Below, piece by piece: positions 1 to 13,075 of a DNA stretch of 64,000 bases. Origin of the DNA: Sindora glabra (lineage: Eukaryota > Streptophyta > Magnoliopsida > Fabales > Fabaceae); assembly GCA_020226215.1 (NCBI GenBank), contig CM035232.1, forward strand, positions 13,428,316 through 13,492,315. The letters run 5' to 3'. A model generated the notes under the pieces. The model ran no database searches and was not told where the DNA came from. It worked only from the letters and a program-made list of their open reading frames with translations. Made by a program: the position numbers and the translations under genes. Each line of letters opens with the position of its first letter. Position 1 is the first letter of the stretch.

Positions 1-2929
1 AAAGCTGTAAGGAGATTCAAGATAGGTGTTCACTTATAAAAAAAATGAAGTTTAAAAAAAAGAATAGAAAAATTGAAGATAAAATTGCCTAACATTAGAA
101 TTGAAATTGGCTGTTTAGAAGATTTTAAGATCATGATTATAATAATTGCTACCCTTGAAGCTCCTTCCTCATCAAGATCGTATGAAATTAAAATTAAAAT
201 TGGCTATTTGAAGTTAAATGAATGCTAAAACACCTTGTGGTGCTTTGTACCCAAGTTGACGTGGCACAATAATAAGCATTCATTTTTCCTTAGTAAGTCA
301 CATCCTTTAGTTAAAAGTTTAATTATAATATAGTATTATAGTAAAATATAAAATAACTAGTGCAATATTCGTGTTGTGCGATTTCACATGCAATGAATTA
401 TCAATTACTTGCTTAAAATAATATTAAATAAAATAAATAATTATTTTATACTAGTATAATCATAAAACTTATGAGTATATATATATGTATATTTTTTGTT
501 GTTGTAACTTTTTATTATCATAATTTGATTGTATACAAAGGTTTAATTTGACTTTATTACTACAATATTTTATTCCATTTTAATAATTTGACTGTGATTT
601 AATATATAAATATGTTTTAAAATTTTTAATTTTTCTTAGTACCTAAGCATCTTGTCTTATAAATTTAAAAAAAGTAATCATATTTTCCATAATTAATGAG
701 ACATATTAATGATGAAGATTTAAATTTAAGTAGATATGTCATATATTAGTTACACTTTTTGATTTGGTACTATGCACGTTTTGGAAAAAAATCAATAATT
801 TAAGTAAATCAATTATTATTCTCTATCTTTTTTAATAGTAAATTTTATAATAAGAAATATTTAAATTGAAGACAAAAGTTATTAAATGCAAAAAATTAAA
901 AATAGAAAATTTTTGAGCATGTGCTAATTAATCCAATCAATATTTAAATACATAGGAAGACAATAAATATTATTGTACTATATAACTATTATTCACCTTT
1001 TTAATTGTACAATATATAGTAAGTGATATATCAATGGAATATATAAATCATTGAATACATGAAATAAAATTTAAAAATGGAAAACTCCTTACAACATTTT
1101 AACCATTAATTCCAATCAACATATAAATAATTTTCAAAATTCATAAAAATTAATGGTTAATAGTAGTTGTATTTACAAAATTAATGGTTACTAATAATTA
1201 TATTAATATTAATGGTATGCATTACTACAAGATTATAAATAATTGTAAAATTAGTAAATGACATTAATCTAATTAATATAATAAAAGTTGAGAAATATGC
1301 AACAAATATAAGCAAGAAATTGAAGAACATTGAACTTAATATGTTAATTTATGGTTATAATTTTTCAAAAAAATCATAAATTCAATTTAATTCAATCACA
1401 TAATACATTAGTGTAAGAAATTTTAAAACTTAAAATTCATTTAAAGGGAAATAAGTAGAAAGGAAATAAACAAATACTTAAAGTGATTATAATATAATTA
1501 GAAATCATATAAGAAACTATTACAAAGTATAAATAATTTATAAGAAATGATATTCAAATAACATTCTATCTGAACTTATTTAATAAATATGCAATGCTTT
1601 AAAAGTTAGACATCCATTTAGAAGGACAATAATTACTATTATAAAGTATAAACATATCAAAAAATTACAATAAGTATGGAACAATTTAAAAGGAAGAAAA
1701 AACAACGATTATGGAAAGGTGCAAATCTAATTATGATATATTGAGATAGATTTGGAGTATAAAGGATATCAATTAAAATGCAATATTTATTCCAAGAAAA
1801 TATTATTAATGAATAGAAATCACAATATCTTCATATGAATTGTCTTTTTCCTCTCAATCTTCTTTCTTTTGGAGTCATTTTTCTTAGTCACAATTGAGGA
1901 AGCATCATTTAGTGAAAACTTAATTTCAAGATCATATCTAGAAAAAAGAAACATAATAATAATGCTCTAATTTTTGCTTATAACCTTACTTTGACAGAAA
2001 TTGTTAAGTAAAATCCATGAACAAATCTATAAAAAAATAATGCTTTGACTTTTGTTTATTACTTTGCTTTAACAAAATTTGTAAAATATGCTAAAAATTC
2101 AAAGAACAAATTCATAAAAAATCAAGGTGAAATATAAAGTATGTTAAAAACTCTATAAAAACATAAACTTGAAGAGAGTGAAATAATGGGAAGAAGATTT
2201 AAATTATGTACACATAAAGAAATGAAGAGTTATCTCATCAATTCACTATTGAAAATTGTGGAATGTATTTTAAAATTTCAAAACAAAAAATCATAAAGAA
2301 AGAGAGACCAAAAAGAGAAAAAAATATAAGGGAGCGGAAATTTGATTAAGGTAAAAATGGAATACATATTACTTTTACATTCTAAAATATAGAAGATTGA
2401 AAGGTGTGATCTTGCATAGAATAGATACTTAAAGAAGGAAAATCAAGAAATCATAAAATAGGTTGTCATAAAAATTGAGAACATCAAATCAAAAGAGTGA
2501 GAAAAAGTAAAACTTAAAAGTATAAAGAGAAAATAGGAGAATCAAAGAGACTATGAAAATCGTTAATGGAAATTAAATGCAATTTAGATAATAGAGATTA
2601 TGAAAATACAATAAATAAGAAGAAGAAATTAAGGAGATTATTCCAAAGAAAAAGAAATTGCACAAAAATTAGAAAATTTAATAAATTAGAGAAAGTAATT
2701 AAAGAGATTGTAAAAATATAATAATAAAGGAAGGAAATTAGTTAATTTTTTCTCAATTTAATATAAATTAATATATATGAATGAGAAATTTAATCCTTCG
2801 CATTGATTGTGCAAGTGTGCAAGTGTGGCTTATACAGCATAGTACATAGTATTCATTGATAATGAATGACAAATTGATAGGTAAGGAGTTATGAGAATGA
2901 CATTTGTTATAATAGAAGTCAGGAAATAT
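1..2929. other. AT-rich intergenic DNA, no gene seen
   Basis: I see no reading frame with recognisable protein similarity and no RNA gene here. The sequence is very AT-rich with many stops in all frames. It is probably old, decayed repeat sequence, but no ends could be defined. Confidence 0.6.
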
Positions 2930-3149
2930 CACAGTTAATATATAATATAAATTTTTTTTATCAAATCCACAACATAATATAATTTCATATTATAGTAAAA
3001 TTCAATGTAATATATTTTAACACAATAATAAAATATGAAATAATATAATTTAATAATATTATGAAATATAAGATAATATAGTTCAATACTACAATATAAT
3101 GTAGGGCAATAATAATAATTTAAAACTATAGTGAAAGATAAGATATTAT
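2930..3149. repeat. Degenerate AT-rich tandem repeat (left part)
   Basis: Loosely repeated phrases of the type 'aatataatttaatactata' recur at roughly 35-40 bp spacing. Very similar phrases resume at 12886-13075, directly after the large LTR element, so one repeat array appears to have been split by that insertion. The last five bases (3145-3149, attat) are the left target-site duplication of the element. Confidence 0.45.
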
Positions 3150-5126
3150 TTTAGGCCTTGGCAACCCACACCTCAAAGGGAGTAAATTAGATATTTTTAA
3201 AACTTTTACTATTTTTGAAATCTCTTTCGAAAAAGTTTTCATTTTAGGAAGTCATGAAGATAATTTTAATTTAAACTATTTCTAGAGAGCTTTATAAATA
3301 TGTTTGTGTTCAAGATATGACAATTCAAAGAATTAATGTAAATTAACTCATTTAATTATCTATAGATAAATCATTAAGAAATAAATTTAAGATAATTCAA
3401 TAGAGAGGTTTGCACACAATATATAATAATTCAATATACTTGTATAAAGCAACTCATTTAACTATGTATAGATAAAGAATAAAAAAGCACATGTATAAAT
3501 AGATTTCTCTTTTAATCATCCAAGCATAAAGATCAACATTGAAGTATAATATATTTAACAATTTTATCAACTATGCATAGATAAATTATCAAGAAATACA
3601 TGCATAAATATATATCCTTTTTAAGTATTAAATTATCCAATTATCAACCTAAGTATTCAAACACAATATATTCAACAAATAATAACAACAAAATAGAGCA
3701 TGTAACAAGAAAAATAAAGCATATGTAGAAAAATAAAGAGATAGTATAGAAAGATCAAATGCAAAGATTTAAGATGGTTCTTTCCTCAAATATCCTTTTA
3801 AAGGTGTACATTTACTCTTCAAGCTTTCTAAGCTTGTGTTTTAATCAACTATCCTTTCAAGTTTCAACCTAAGCACTTGAAGAAGCTTCTTTATAATTCT
3901 TTACTCTTTCTTAAGCTAAAACTCTCATCAAAAGCGATACCTCACCCTTTATAATTAGAAAATAATATAAGATGAATATTAATTCATACAAACTCTTTTA
4001 TGGAATGAATGAAATAAATGAAACTCTTAGAATAAAGAAATTTTATAAAAAAGAGCTTAAATCATGATTTGAATAAAAGAAAGAGTAAAATAATATTAAA
4101 AGTTAAAGTTAAAGATTTCTTTTAATTTTATTTGATGTTTCTTAACTTATATAAGAAGCTCATGGAGTATTATAGCCGCTTGAGATAGTTAGGGATTGAA
4201 ACTAGCTATTTATAATTGTTATACGTGCACTGGAGTAGTTAGAATTCATTGGTTAATCGATTCTGATGAAAATTTTTATCCTTTACCTATTCAGAATCAA
4301 TTAGTCAATCGATTCATGAAGACAAAATTACAAACTTAATTTTAAAAAGTTATAACTTCTTCATTTTAAGCAAATGACCTATCGTTAGAAAGCTATTTGA
4401 GTCTATTTTCATATAAAGCTAGTTTAATGCTATATCTAATGTAATATTTGAGACATATTTAAAGTAATAAGAAAAGGTTAGAAAGAGTGAATTGTAAAAA
4501 TCTAATTTTTAAACTCCAATTGTAAAATTTATAAATATTTTATATTTTGATCATTTTAAGCAAATAACCTATCCATGAAAAGCTCATTAAGTCTATTTTT
4601 ATATAAAATAATTTTACGCTCATATCATTTGTAGTTTTTGAGATATGATCAAAAAAATAAGCAAGGATTATGGAATGTAGAAAACTAATTTTTAGGTTTA
4701 ACTTGAAAAAAATAATATCTTTTTCATATACTGATCATTTTAAGCAAATAATATGTCTATAATAAGTTATTTTAGTCTATTTTCATATGAAAAAGGTTTA
4801 ACAATCACAAGTATTGTAAGATATGATAAAAAAAGTGACTAAAAGTCAAAATTGAAAAGATAAAAAATCTTATATCTCATTAGTTCTTGATATGTCCCTA
4901 TAGGTTATCTTGCAAAAATATAATTATAGGCTATCTTTTTAAAAGTTTTTGTCAAGCTAAGATTTTCAAAAATTATGATTTGAGGTCTATATCATGAAAA
5001 ATTGTATCTTACAAGAAACTCTAAGCCTTAAAATGAAAAATTATACCTAATGAAGTCCTTAGGCTTTTCTTGATGCTTCCAAGCTTTCAAAACTTGAATC
5101 TTGTCATCCTTCAATACTTTGATTAT

Positions 5127-5690
5127 ATCTTCTTTCTTAACTTTCTTCCTTATTCTTAAGTTAAGCATAATATAATATTTCATTTCTTTGCTTCAATACT
5201 AACTCTCATTTTACTTATTGGACTTTCACATATAAAAGTTTATGAACTTTGCAAACCATATAATGGGTCCAATTTAATATATCAAAATATTGATATACAT
5301 TGATTCATATATAAAATATATAATAAACTAGTATAAAAATATGCATAATCATCGTATCATATATTTGCATCAACCATAATATAATATATCTATCAAAGCT
5401 TGTACAATATATATCATTTTAGCACAAGACATACAATATTGTTGCAATCATAATGTAGCACAAGACATACATCTTCTTTCTTAACTTTCTTCCTTGTTCT
5501 TGAGTTAAGCATAATATGATCTTTTATTTCTTTACTTTAATGCTAACTCTCATTTTACTTATTAGACTTTTATATATAAAAGTTCATGAACTTTGCAAAC
5601 CATATAGTAAGTCTAATACAATATATCAAAATATTGATATGCATGATTCATATATAAAATATATAATAAACTAGTATAAAAATATGCATA

Positions 5691-5729
<39 letters not shown>

Positions 5730-5814
5730 GCATCAACCATAATATAATATATCTATCAAAGTTTGTATAATATATATTACTTTAACATAAGATATATAAT
5801 GCTATTGTAACTAT
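5127..5814. repeat. 344-bp tandem duplication inside the left LTR
   Basis: The phrase 'atcttctttcttaactttct' starts at 5127 and again at 5471, and the following ~340 bp correspond closely. The right LTR has only one copy (from about 12448), so the duplication arose after the element inserted. The two units already differ at many sites. Confidence 0.75.
5694..5723. repeat. (TA)n microsatellite
   Basis: About 14 TA units in a row inside the left LTR. The matching place in the first tandem unit and in the right LTR lacks this expansion. Confidence 0.9.
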
Positions 5815-5928
5815 AATGTAGCATGTTTAATAAAAATTTTATAATGCTTTGGTATGAAGACATACAATTCTATTGCAACATTTATTTGTCATCATTAAAA
5901 CTCTTTATATAAAACTTGATGTTAACAA

Positions 5929-5942
5929 TCTCTTTCTTTTTT
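5929..5942 (-). other. Polypurine tract of the gag-only element
   Basis: Read on the minus strand this is an A/G-only run (AAAAAAGAAAGAGA) ending two bases before the TGTTAAC start of the 3' LTR. Position and composition fit the primer for plus-strand DNA synthesis in reverse transcription. Confidence 0.7.
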
Positions 5943-8606
5943 ATGATGACAAATCACTAAATAAAAATATGTTTAAAATAAAGATTTAATCTAGTAAGCA
6001 CATGATGATATCAAATATTAAGCACATAGTTTATTTTTATTTCCATCTTTTTCTCTCCCTATTTGACATCAACAAAAAAGATAAGCAAACATATTGAAGT
6101 AAATGATGTCATACAAGTAATATTATTATCATCTCCTTTTATTTGACATTAACAAAAAGGATAACCAAAGATATTGAAACAATTGATGTCATTATATTCT
6201 TTCTTATTTTTCATTATCATATCTCTCTTTTCTTTTTATCTTTAAGAAGATGAAGGTAGCTTAAAAGATAAACATCATTGGAAGTCATACTATTCATCTT
6301 TTATGAGTAAAGGCATATTCATGTCATATAATCTCAACAAGATTATCAAGGATTATATATCATGATCATATGAAAAAAAATGTTTATCAAATAAATGAGT
6401 CAAATGATATAGCACTTTACCTTCCTTCTTTAGGTAAGTATGAGAAGACATGTAATATATGTAAACATTTGAAGCCTTTCGTGTCAAGAGAAATGTGAGC
6501 CATAATATAGATTAGATATAACTAAAGCTCCCCCCTAAATTATGCCATCAATTTTACATAAACTCCCCTACAATAAAATAACATTAATTTTCTCATAGTT
6601 TTAAAAAATATGCTCCCCTTTCAAAACATATGAAATGGATTAGAAATAGATGCCTACTAAAGTATATAATCTTATTTATAAACAAGGTAACATAAACTTT
6701 TTTAATCTAACAAAAAAAAGCATCTGAATTGCTCCCTGTTTTAAAATATTTTGTTAAAGCTAAAATTTTCAAAGATGATTGTTTGAAAACAATATATCAA
6801 GATGATAAAAGATTTAAGCAATTCAAAATCAATGACTTTTTATTTTCAAACTAATTTAAAAATGATTAAAAGGAATCATTCGAAACAATCTAATACATTC
6901 ATATCTCTTTGATAAGTTTTCTTTATAAAAGAGTATGATTAGTATAAGTTCCAAACAATCAAGAAACTTATCTTAAGCATATCATGAAAGAATATGCAAT
7001 AGGGATAAAAAAGATAAAAACTATTAAAATTTCCCTATAGTGATAATAATGATCACATAGCAACAATAATTAAGCACTTTTTCATCACAACCAAGCATAT
7101 TTTTCATGATCATATCCTAACAAACTAAGAGTAAGTAAGGAGTATCATGCAATTCAAAACATTAAATATCCATAAAAAAGAATAAAAATAAAGATACTCA
7201 TTAGTTGTAGTAATATGTGGTGTTCCTTAGTTGTAATCATCTTCCTTCTCATCATTTGTAAGGTGAATATTAATAACTTCATGAGTGATGATTTTCTCTT
7301 GTTATGTTTACTTTTGGAGGGGGATTGGAAGCTATTGCTTGATCAAATGGAGATATATTCAAGTTATTACTTGATCTTTCAACTCTATTAATATTCTATG
7401 CTTTTGATTTTTTAAGTTATCTTATGAAGAATCTTGCAAACTTTTATGCACAAACTCAAGATAAAGGATTATGATATACCAAACAAATTCTAAACATTCT
7501 TCAATGAATGGTTAGCTATAACCATCATTTTAGCACTTTTTGGAACATGTACATGATTAATAGAAAATTATTTAACAAGTACTATATCATTAACCATGTA
7601 ACTTTAAACCTTTAAAGATAAAAGAAATCCAAATGAAATCATTCCTAAACTAATGATAATTTTTTGAAAAATTCAAAAAGTGATCTATGATTTTAGAAAA
7701 TATAAGAAATCATTAAAACTCATAAAACCATTTTGAGGGAACAAGCACATTAGAGCAAATGATATGACTAACCATTAAGAATATATATATATATATAATC
7801 ACTAATAACACGTTATTTTAATGAAATAAGCTCTTCTTAAACTTTTACAAGTAAAACCATTAGAAAATACGGAGCTAGTTATCTTTCCAAAATTTGAACC
7901 TAAGCATCAAGTTATATTGGTGACTTATTTACCATGATAGAATAAATAAACTTTCTTTAACACAAAGACCATATATCATTTTGAAAAATAAAGCCAATCC
8001 TTACAATGATATGTCTCATCTTTAACTATCCATACTTAAGAAAGATGTAAAGCATATTAAGCATAAAGATAGGATAGAGTATACCAGTCTTAAGAAAGAT
8101 GTAAAGTATATTAAGCATAGAGATAGGATAAAGTATACCCATTTTTTAAGTCTTATTCCTCTTTGTAGAAATTAACCTTGTTTTGAGAGTTAAGTTGATC
8201 TAGCTTCAAGTTGAATTTGTCTTCCATTTTTGTACTATACTTAAGATAGTATCACACTTTCTTCCTATATGAAATTCTAGATAACTTCTTTAGTACCTTA
8301 CCAAGACTCGCGTCTATAGGGATTAGATGAATATTAAATTAATATGCTTATGAAAGATTAATTAATTCAAATAAGTAAGCATAATGATCATATTCTTGAA
8401 AATTATTTTCAAAGTATTTGTATATCTTCCTTATTAAGCAATTGTCAAGGAAACTTAATGAAAAATATACTAAGCATTGCATACCCTCATATTAAGTTAT
8501 ATCATCAAAAAGCTATGGGCATATAAAGATAAAGTAAATCATGCATTTAGGTTTCAATGGAATAAGGGTAGAGAAAAATGAAACTATTGTAGCACTTCAT
8601 CACTTA
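5943..8606. other. Non-coding interior of the gag-only element
   Basis: I see no protein similarity in either strand over this part of the interior. It is AT-rich with short C-runs (around 6530 and 6610) and stops in all frames. In an autonomous element pol would lie between gag and the 3' LTR; nothing like it is visible, so the non-coding spacer is taken as original or very decayed. Confidence 0.5.
8035..8142. repeat. 54-bp unit, two tandem copies
   Basis: 'cttaagaaagatgtaaag' starts at 8035 and again at 8089. The two 54-bp units differ at only a few positions, so this is a younger duplication than the element itself. Confidence 0.85.
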
Positions 8607-8885
8607 TATAGGAGACTCATGGAATTGATTGATTAATCGATTCAAATATAAATATTCATATATGAATTGATTGGCCATTCGATTCATAAGCCAAATTTTT
8701 AAATTTTTAGATTTTCCTCCATATGCAATGAATCAATTGATGAGTTAATTTTAGACTTTTACAAGTGATCACCCTTCTTTGAATTGATCGGTAACTCAAT
8801 TTTGACCATTTAATCTTCATTGAATCAATTTGTCATTTAATTCTATCTTGTACGACACTCCTGAATTGATTGATCAGTCAATTAA
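8607..8885. repeat. Cluster of GAATTGATTGATCAATC-type motifs
   Basis: Six or more variants of a ~20-bp motif (gaattgattgattaatcgat, gaattgattggccattcgat, gaatcaattgatgagt, gaattgatcggtaactcaat and others) are spaced 30-60 bp apart. Each is partly self-complementary around the central TGATCA/TGGTCA. Related motifs occur in both LTRs (4250-4316 and 11521-11592). Confidence 0.6.
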
Positions 8886-9379
8886 TTTTTTGTTGAAAAC
8901 TCTTAATTCATCATTTTCAAATCTAAGTGATCTATAACAAAAGCCTTTAAGCTCTTAACCATTTATAATCATTAAAGGATAACTTATATGCATATATAAT
9001 CACAATCTTCAAGCAATGCTCATGATTCTATATTTTGAAATCAATAACCTTTTTTTCGATGAACATCAAATATAATAACAAAAGAGGTTTGAAAAGTTAA
9101 TACCTTATCCTTTGCAATGAAAGCATTACTCTTTCTTACCTATTATTTCTCTTTAAAAGGTTTGAACTTTAAAATAGCACTATTGTGTGTTTGAGAGGCT
9201 TTATCTATTCCAAACCTTCTTTCTTTATCCATTAGTTTTGGAAAAGCTTTTATTAAGCATTTTTTCTTTCCTCAACCAAATTATCTCCTTTTATAAGAAA
9301 TTTTTTGTATAATGAAATCACTAGGGGGATATTTTAGTACTCATTTCATTTTGGCTCTTTCAAATTTATTCAAGCATTT
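8886..9379. other. Interior of the gag-only element, no clear coding
   Basis: This lies just downstream of gag on the minus strand. Short open stretches rich in Lys and Phe are visible but I recognise no domain. It may hold the decayed tail of gag. Confidence 0.4.
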
Positions 9380-10374
9380 AAATACCTTAAGAATCTAGAT
9401 TTCCTTCTTTCTCACGCAAGATTTTCTTCTAATAGGACACAAGTGAGAAATATGACATTAATGACCACAATAGTTACAAATGATAGACTTTTTACAAGAC
9501 GAATATTTTTCTTTGAAAACATAATTAGAAAACTCTGGCTTTTTTATAAATATTACACTTTGATTTAAACTTGCTAAAAAGTTTCGTTGACTTTGCAAGA
9601 GTATAATCTATATCATCACTTAAAGATTTAGAAAGTACACAAATTAAGTGTTAAACTTCTTTTTTGGATAAATTATTCTTAATTTCAAAGTCACAAAAAT
9701 TTTAGTAATTAAGTTCCATAGATATTCTATCATTATGCAATTTATTGAAAGCATACAAGTCATTATTATAAGGACTAATATTAAAATTAGAATCACATGC
9801 CTCTAAGATCTTCTGAAGCATAAAGTATGAACTTTTCATTTGATGCTCTATTTGCTCATTATTAGAACCATCCTTCCTTTCATCTTTAAATTCTTCACTA
9901 AGAGGTGTTAAATATATTTCACACTCTTATCCCTTAAAATAATTTCCTTTTTTTCTATCTTCTTTTCTTGCTCAACACAAGCATTCTCATTAATGGAAAT
10001 ATGGTTATTAAGATAGAAAGCAATAAGAGTATCCCAAATTTTTTTGACACTAGAACATTTAGGCACTTTAGCATAAGCATTATCATTTAAACTATTATGC
10101 AAAATTTTCATTACTTTAATGTTCAAAGTGAAATTCCTTTTATAATCATCATCCTATTTACTTTTTAGTTTCAAAGTGAAACCATCCTTAATAATATCCC
10201 ATGAATAGAAATTTAAGGCTTGTATATGAACTATTAAAGAATGGAGGTTTAGAAATATTAATATATTCAAACATTGGAACATTTGAAGTATCAAAATTTT
10301 CTTTCAAAGAATTGCCATTTAAGGTTGCCGTGGATCCTCTTGAGATGGTTAAGTCCTTTAAATAAGAGTTCATA
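9380..10374 (-). pseudogene. Retrotransposon gag remnant (UBN2-type, CCHC knuckle)
   Basis: Gag forms the virus-like particle that packages element RNA. Three pieces appear in order on the minus strand. The N-terminal piece (about 10190-10374) has 'ISKPPFFN', like the I-x-R-P-P-x-F-x-G opening of copia-type gag. The central piece (9908-10126) has 'MKILHNSL' and 'VKKIWDTLI', typical of the UBN2/gag-polypeptide domain. A zinc knuckle at about 9436-9479 keeps the full C-x2-C-x4-H-x4-C spacing although one spacer codon is now a stop. Frameshifts and stops separate the pieces. No pol follows, unlike a normal copia element. Confidence 0.72.
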
Positions 10375-10387
10375 GCTCTAATATCAA
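10375..10387 (-). other. Primer-binding site, initiator tRNA-Met type (decayed)
   Basis: Minus-strand TTGATATTAGAGC matches the usual plant TTGGTATCAGAGC at 11 of 13 positions, and both differences are transitions. It lies one base inside the 5' LTR. This fixes the element orientation as minus. Confidence 0.8.
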
Positions 10388-10388
10388 T

Positions 10389-12885
10389 TATAAGCCTTAG
10401 CAATTACAAACAAGAAGGGGTGAATTAAGTATTTTTAAAATTTTTATCATTTTTTGATATATCATTTGAAAAACTTTTTATTTCAAGAAGTCATGAGGAT
10501 AATTTTAATTCAAACAATTTCAAAAGAGCTTTACAAGAATATTTGTACTCAAGAAATAATAATTCAAAGAATTAATATAAATTAACTCATTTAACTATTT
10601 ATAAACAAATCATTGAGAAATGAATTTAAGATAATTCAATAAAGAGATTTGCATATAACATTTAACAATTCAATATACTTGTACAAAGTAATTCATTCAA
10701 TTATGCATAGATGGAATTAAAAAGCACATGCATAAATGGATTTTTCTTTTAACTATTCAATCATCCAAGCATAAAGATCAATATTGAAGCATAATCTATT
10801 CAATACTTTCATCAATCATATATAGACAAATTATTAACGAGTACATGCATAGATATACATTCTTTTTAAGTATTTAATCATCTAAGTATCAATATAAGCA
10901 TTCAAACACAATATATTTAATGAATAACAATAACAAAATAAATCATATAACAAGAAAAACAGAGCATATGCCAAAAAAAATAAATAAATAGGGTAGAGAG
11001 ATCAAATACAAAGATTTATAGTAGTTCCTCTCTTGAATATCCTTTCCAAGATATACATCTACTCTTTAAACTTTTCAAGCTTATATTTCAATTCACTATC
11101 TCTTCAAATTTTAATTGAGTACTTGAAAAAATCTCTTTACAATTCCTTACTTTTTTTTGAGTAAAAACTCTCTTTATAAAGGATATCTTACTTTCTTAAA
11201 GAATTTTTAAGAGATGCCTCACCTTTTATAATTAGAAAATGATATAAGATAAATATCAATTTATACAAACTCTCTTATAGAGTGGATGAAATAAATAAAA
11301 CTCCTAAAATAGAGAAATTTTATAGAGAAAAGATCAAATCATAATTTAGATGAAAGAAGTAATAAAATGATGTTAAAAGTTAAAGTTCAAGTTTTTTCTT
11401 AATTGTATTTGATGTTTCTTAACTTATATAGGAAGTTCATAGAGTATTATAGCCATTTGGGATAGTTAAGGAAGAAAACTAGTCATTTATAGCCATTATA
11501 TATGTATTAAAATAGTCAGAATTGATTGGTCAATTATTTTTAATGAAAATTTTTATCTCTACCTGTCTAAAATTGATGAACCAATTGATTCACGAAGATT
11601 AAATTACAGACTTAATTTTAGAAGGCTATTACTTCTTCATTTTAAGTTTGTTTTAAGTAGATGATCTATCTTTAAAAAACTATTTGAGTTACTTGTACAT
11701 AGAACTAGTTTCATGCTCATATATAATATAATTTTTGAGATATGTTTAAAATAATAAGCAAAGGTTAGAAAGAGTGAATTGTAAAAATTTAATTTTTAGA
11801 CTCTAATTGTAAGGTTCATAAATTTTTTATATCTTGATCATTTTAAACAAATACTTATGCATGGAAAGCACTTTGAGACTATTTTCATATAAAAATAATT
11901 TCATGCTCATGGCATTTATAGTTTTCAAGATATAATCAAATTAAAAATGATCATTTTAAGGAAATGATATGTCCACTGAGTGAAAATTAAAAAATATTGG
12001 AATGCATAAAATTAATTTTTAGACTCAAATTAAAAAAATTATAATTCTTTCATATATTAATCATTTTAAGCAAGTGATATGTTTATAGAAAGCTATTTCA
12101 ATCTATTTTCATATGAAAAAAGTTTAATAATCAAATCATAAGTATTTTGCGAGATATGATAAAAAAATGACTAAAGATCAAGATTGAAAAGATCAAAACC
12201 TCATATCTCGTTAATTTTTTATATATCTCAATGGGCTATCTTGTATAAACATAATCATAGGCTACCTTTTTAAAAGTTTTTGTCAAACTAAGTTTTTTAA
12301 AAATATAATTGATTTTTATATAATGAAAAACTCTATTTTACAAGAAACTCTTAAACTTAAAATAAAAAAACTATGAAGTCCTCAGATTTTTCTCGATGCT
12401 TCCAAACTTTTAAAAGTTGAATCTTATTATCCTTTAATACTTAGATCACATATTCTTTCTTAACTTTCTTCCTTATTTTTGAGTTGAGCATAATATGATT
12501 TTTCATTTTTTTACTTCAATACTAACTTTTATTTTATTTATTGAAATTTATTATATAAAAGTTCATAAACTTTGCAAATCATATAGTGAGTCCAATCTAA
12601 TATATTAAAATATTAATATACATAATTCATATATAAAATATATAATAAATTAGTATAAGAATATGTATAATCATTATATCATATATATGCATCAACTGTA
12701 ACATAATATGTTTATTAAAGCTTGTACAATATATATCACTTTAGCATAAGACATACAATGCTATTGTAACCATAATGTAGCATGTTTATGAAGATTTCAT
12801 AACACTTTAGTGTGAAGACATGCAATTCTACTGTAACATTTATTTGCCATCATCAAAATTGTTCTTAGAAAACTCGGGGTTAACA
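10389..12885 (-). repeat. 5' LTR of the gag-only element
   Basis: Right copy of the terminal repeat, 2497 bp, ending 'gttaaca' at the right edge. It corresponds along its length to 3150-5927 but lacks the 344-bp duplication. The two copies differ widely by eye, so the insertion is old. Confidence 0.85.
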
Positions 12886-13075
12886 ATTATAATCTAATAT
12901 CATATTGAAATATAAGCCATTATAATTCGATACTATAAGTTAGTAAAAACCAATGACATAATAGAGTGTAAGCCAATACAATCTAATACCATATGAGATT
13001 ACAAGCTACCATAATTCAACATAGTCTAGTATATATACATGCAAATACAATTTTGTATTGTCATAACATCATAAT
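12886..13075. repeat. Degenerate AT-rich tandem repeat (right part)
   Basis: Phrases such as 'aatataagccattataattcgatactat' and 'gtaagccaatacaatctaatacc' repeat at about 40 bp. They resemble 2930-3149 and begin with the right target-site duplication attat. Confidence 0.45.

Larger units (their letters stand above)
3150..5927 (-). repeat. 3' LTR of the gag-only element
   Basis: This is the left copy of the terminal repeat, 2778 bp. It matches 10389-12885 from the 'aggccttggcaa' edge through to the terminal 'gttaaca'. It is about 280 bp longer than the other LTR, mainly because of an internal tandem duplication at 5127-5814 and a TA microsatellite. It contains an inverted pair of 'aatcgattc' motifs near 4250-4316. 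Confidence 0.85.
3150..12885 (-). mobile_element. Large LTR retrotransposon, gag-only (TR-GAG/LARD-like)
   Basis: Two diverged direct copies (3150-5927 and 10389-12885) flank a 4.46 kb interior. On the minus strand each copy begins TGTTAAC and ends in a decayed TA where CA is expected. Next to the right copy is a primer site resembling the initiator tRNA-Met type, TTGATATTAGAGC with two transitions from the usual TTGGTATCAGAGC. Next to the left copy is a purine tract. The 5-bp sequence attat occurs exactly at both outer edges (3145-3149 and 12886-12890), as a target duplication should. The interior shows only gag remnants; I found no protease, integrase or reverse transcriptase, so it was probably non-autonomous. 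The internal stop codons show it is dead. Confidence 0.88.

Noticed and set aside
355..400. Possible Helitron end (actagt next to gcaatattcgtgttgtgcg)
   Set aside because: No clear terminal hairpin with a CTRR end and no partner terminus could be found.
8607..8885. CRISPR-like array
   Set aside because: Repeats are degenerate, spacing is irregular, and this is plant nuclear DNA.
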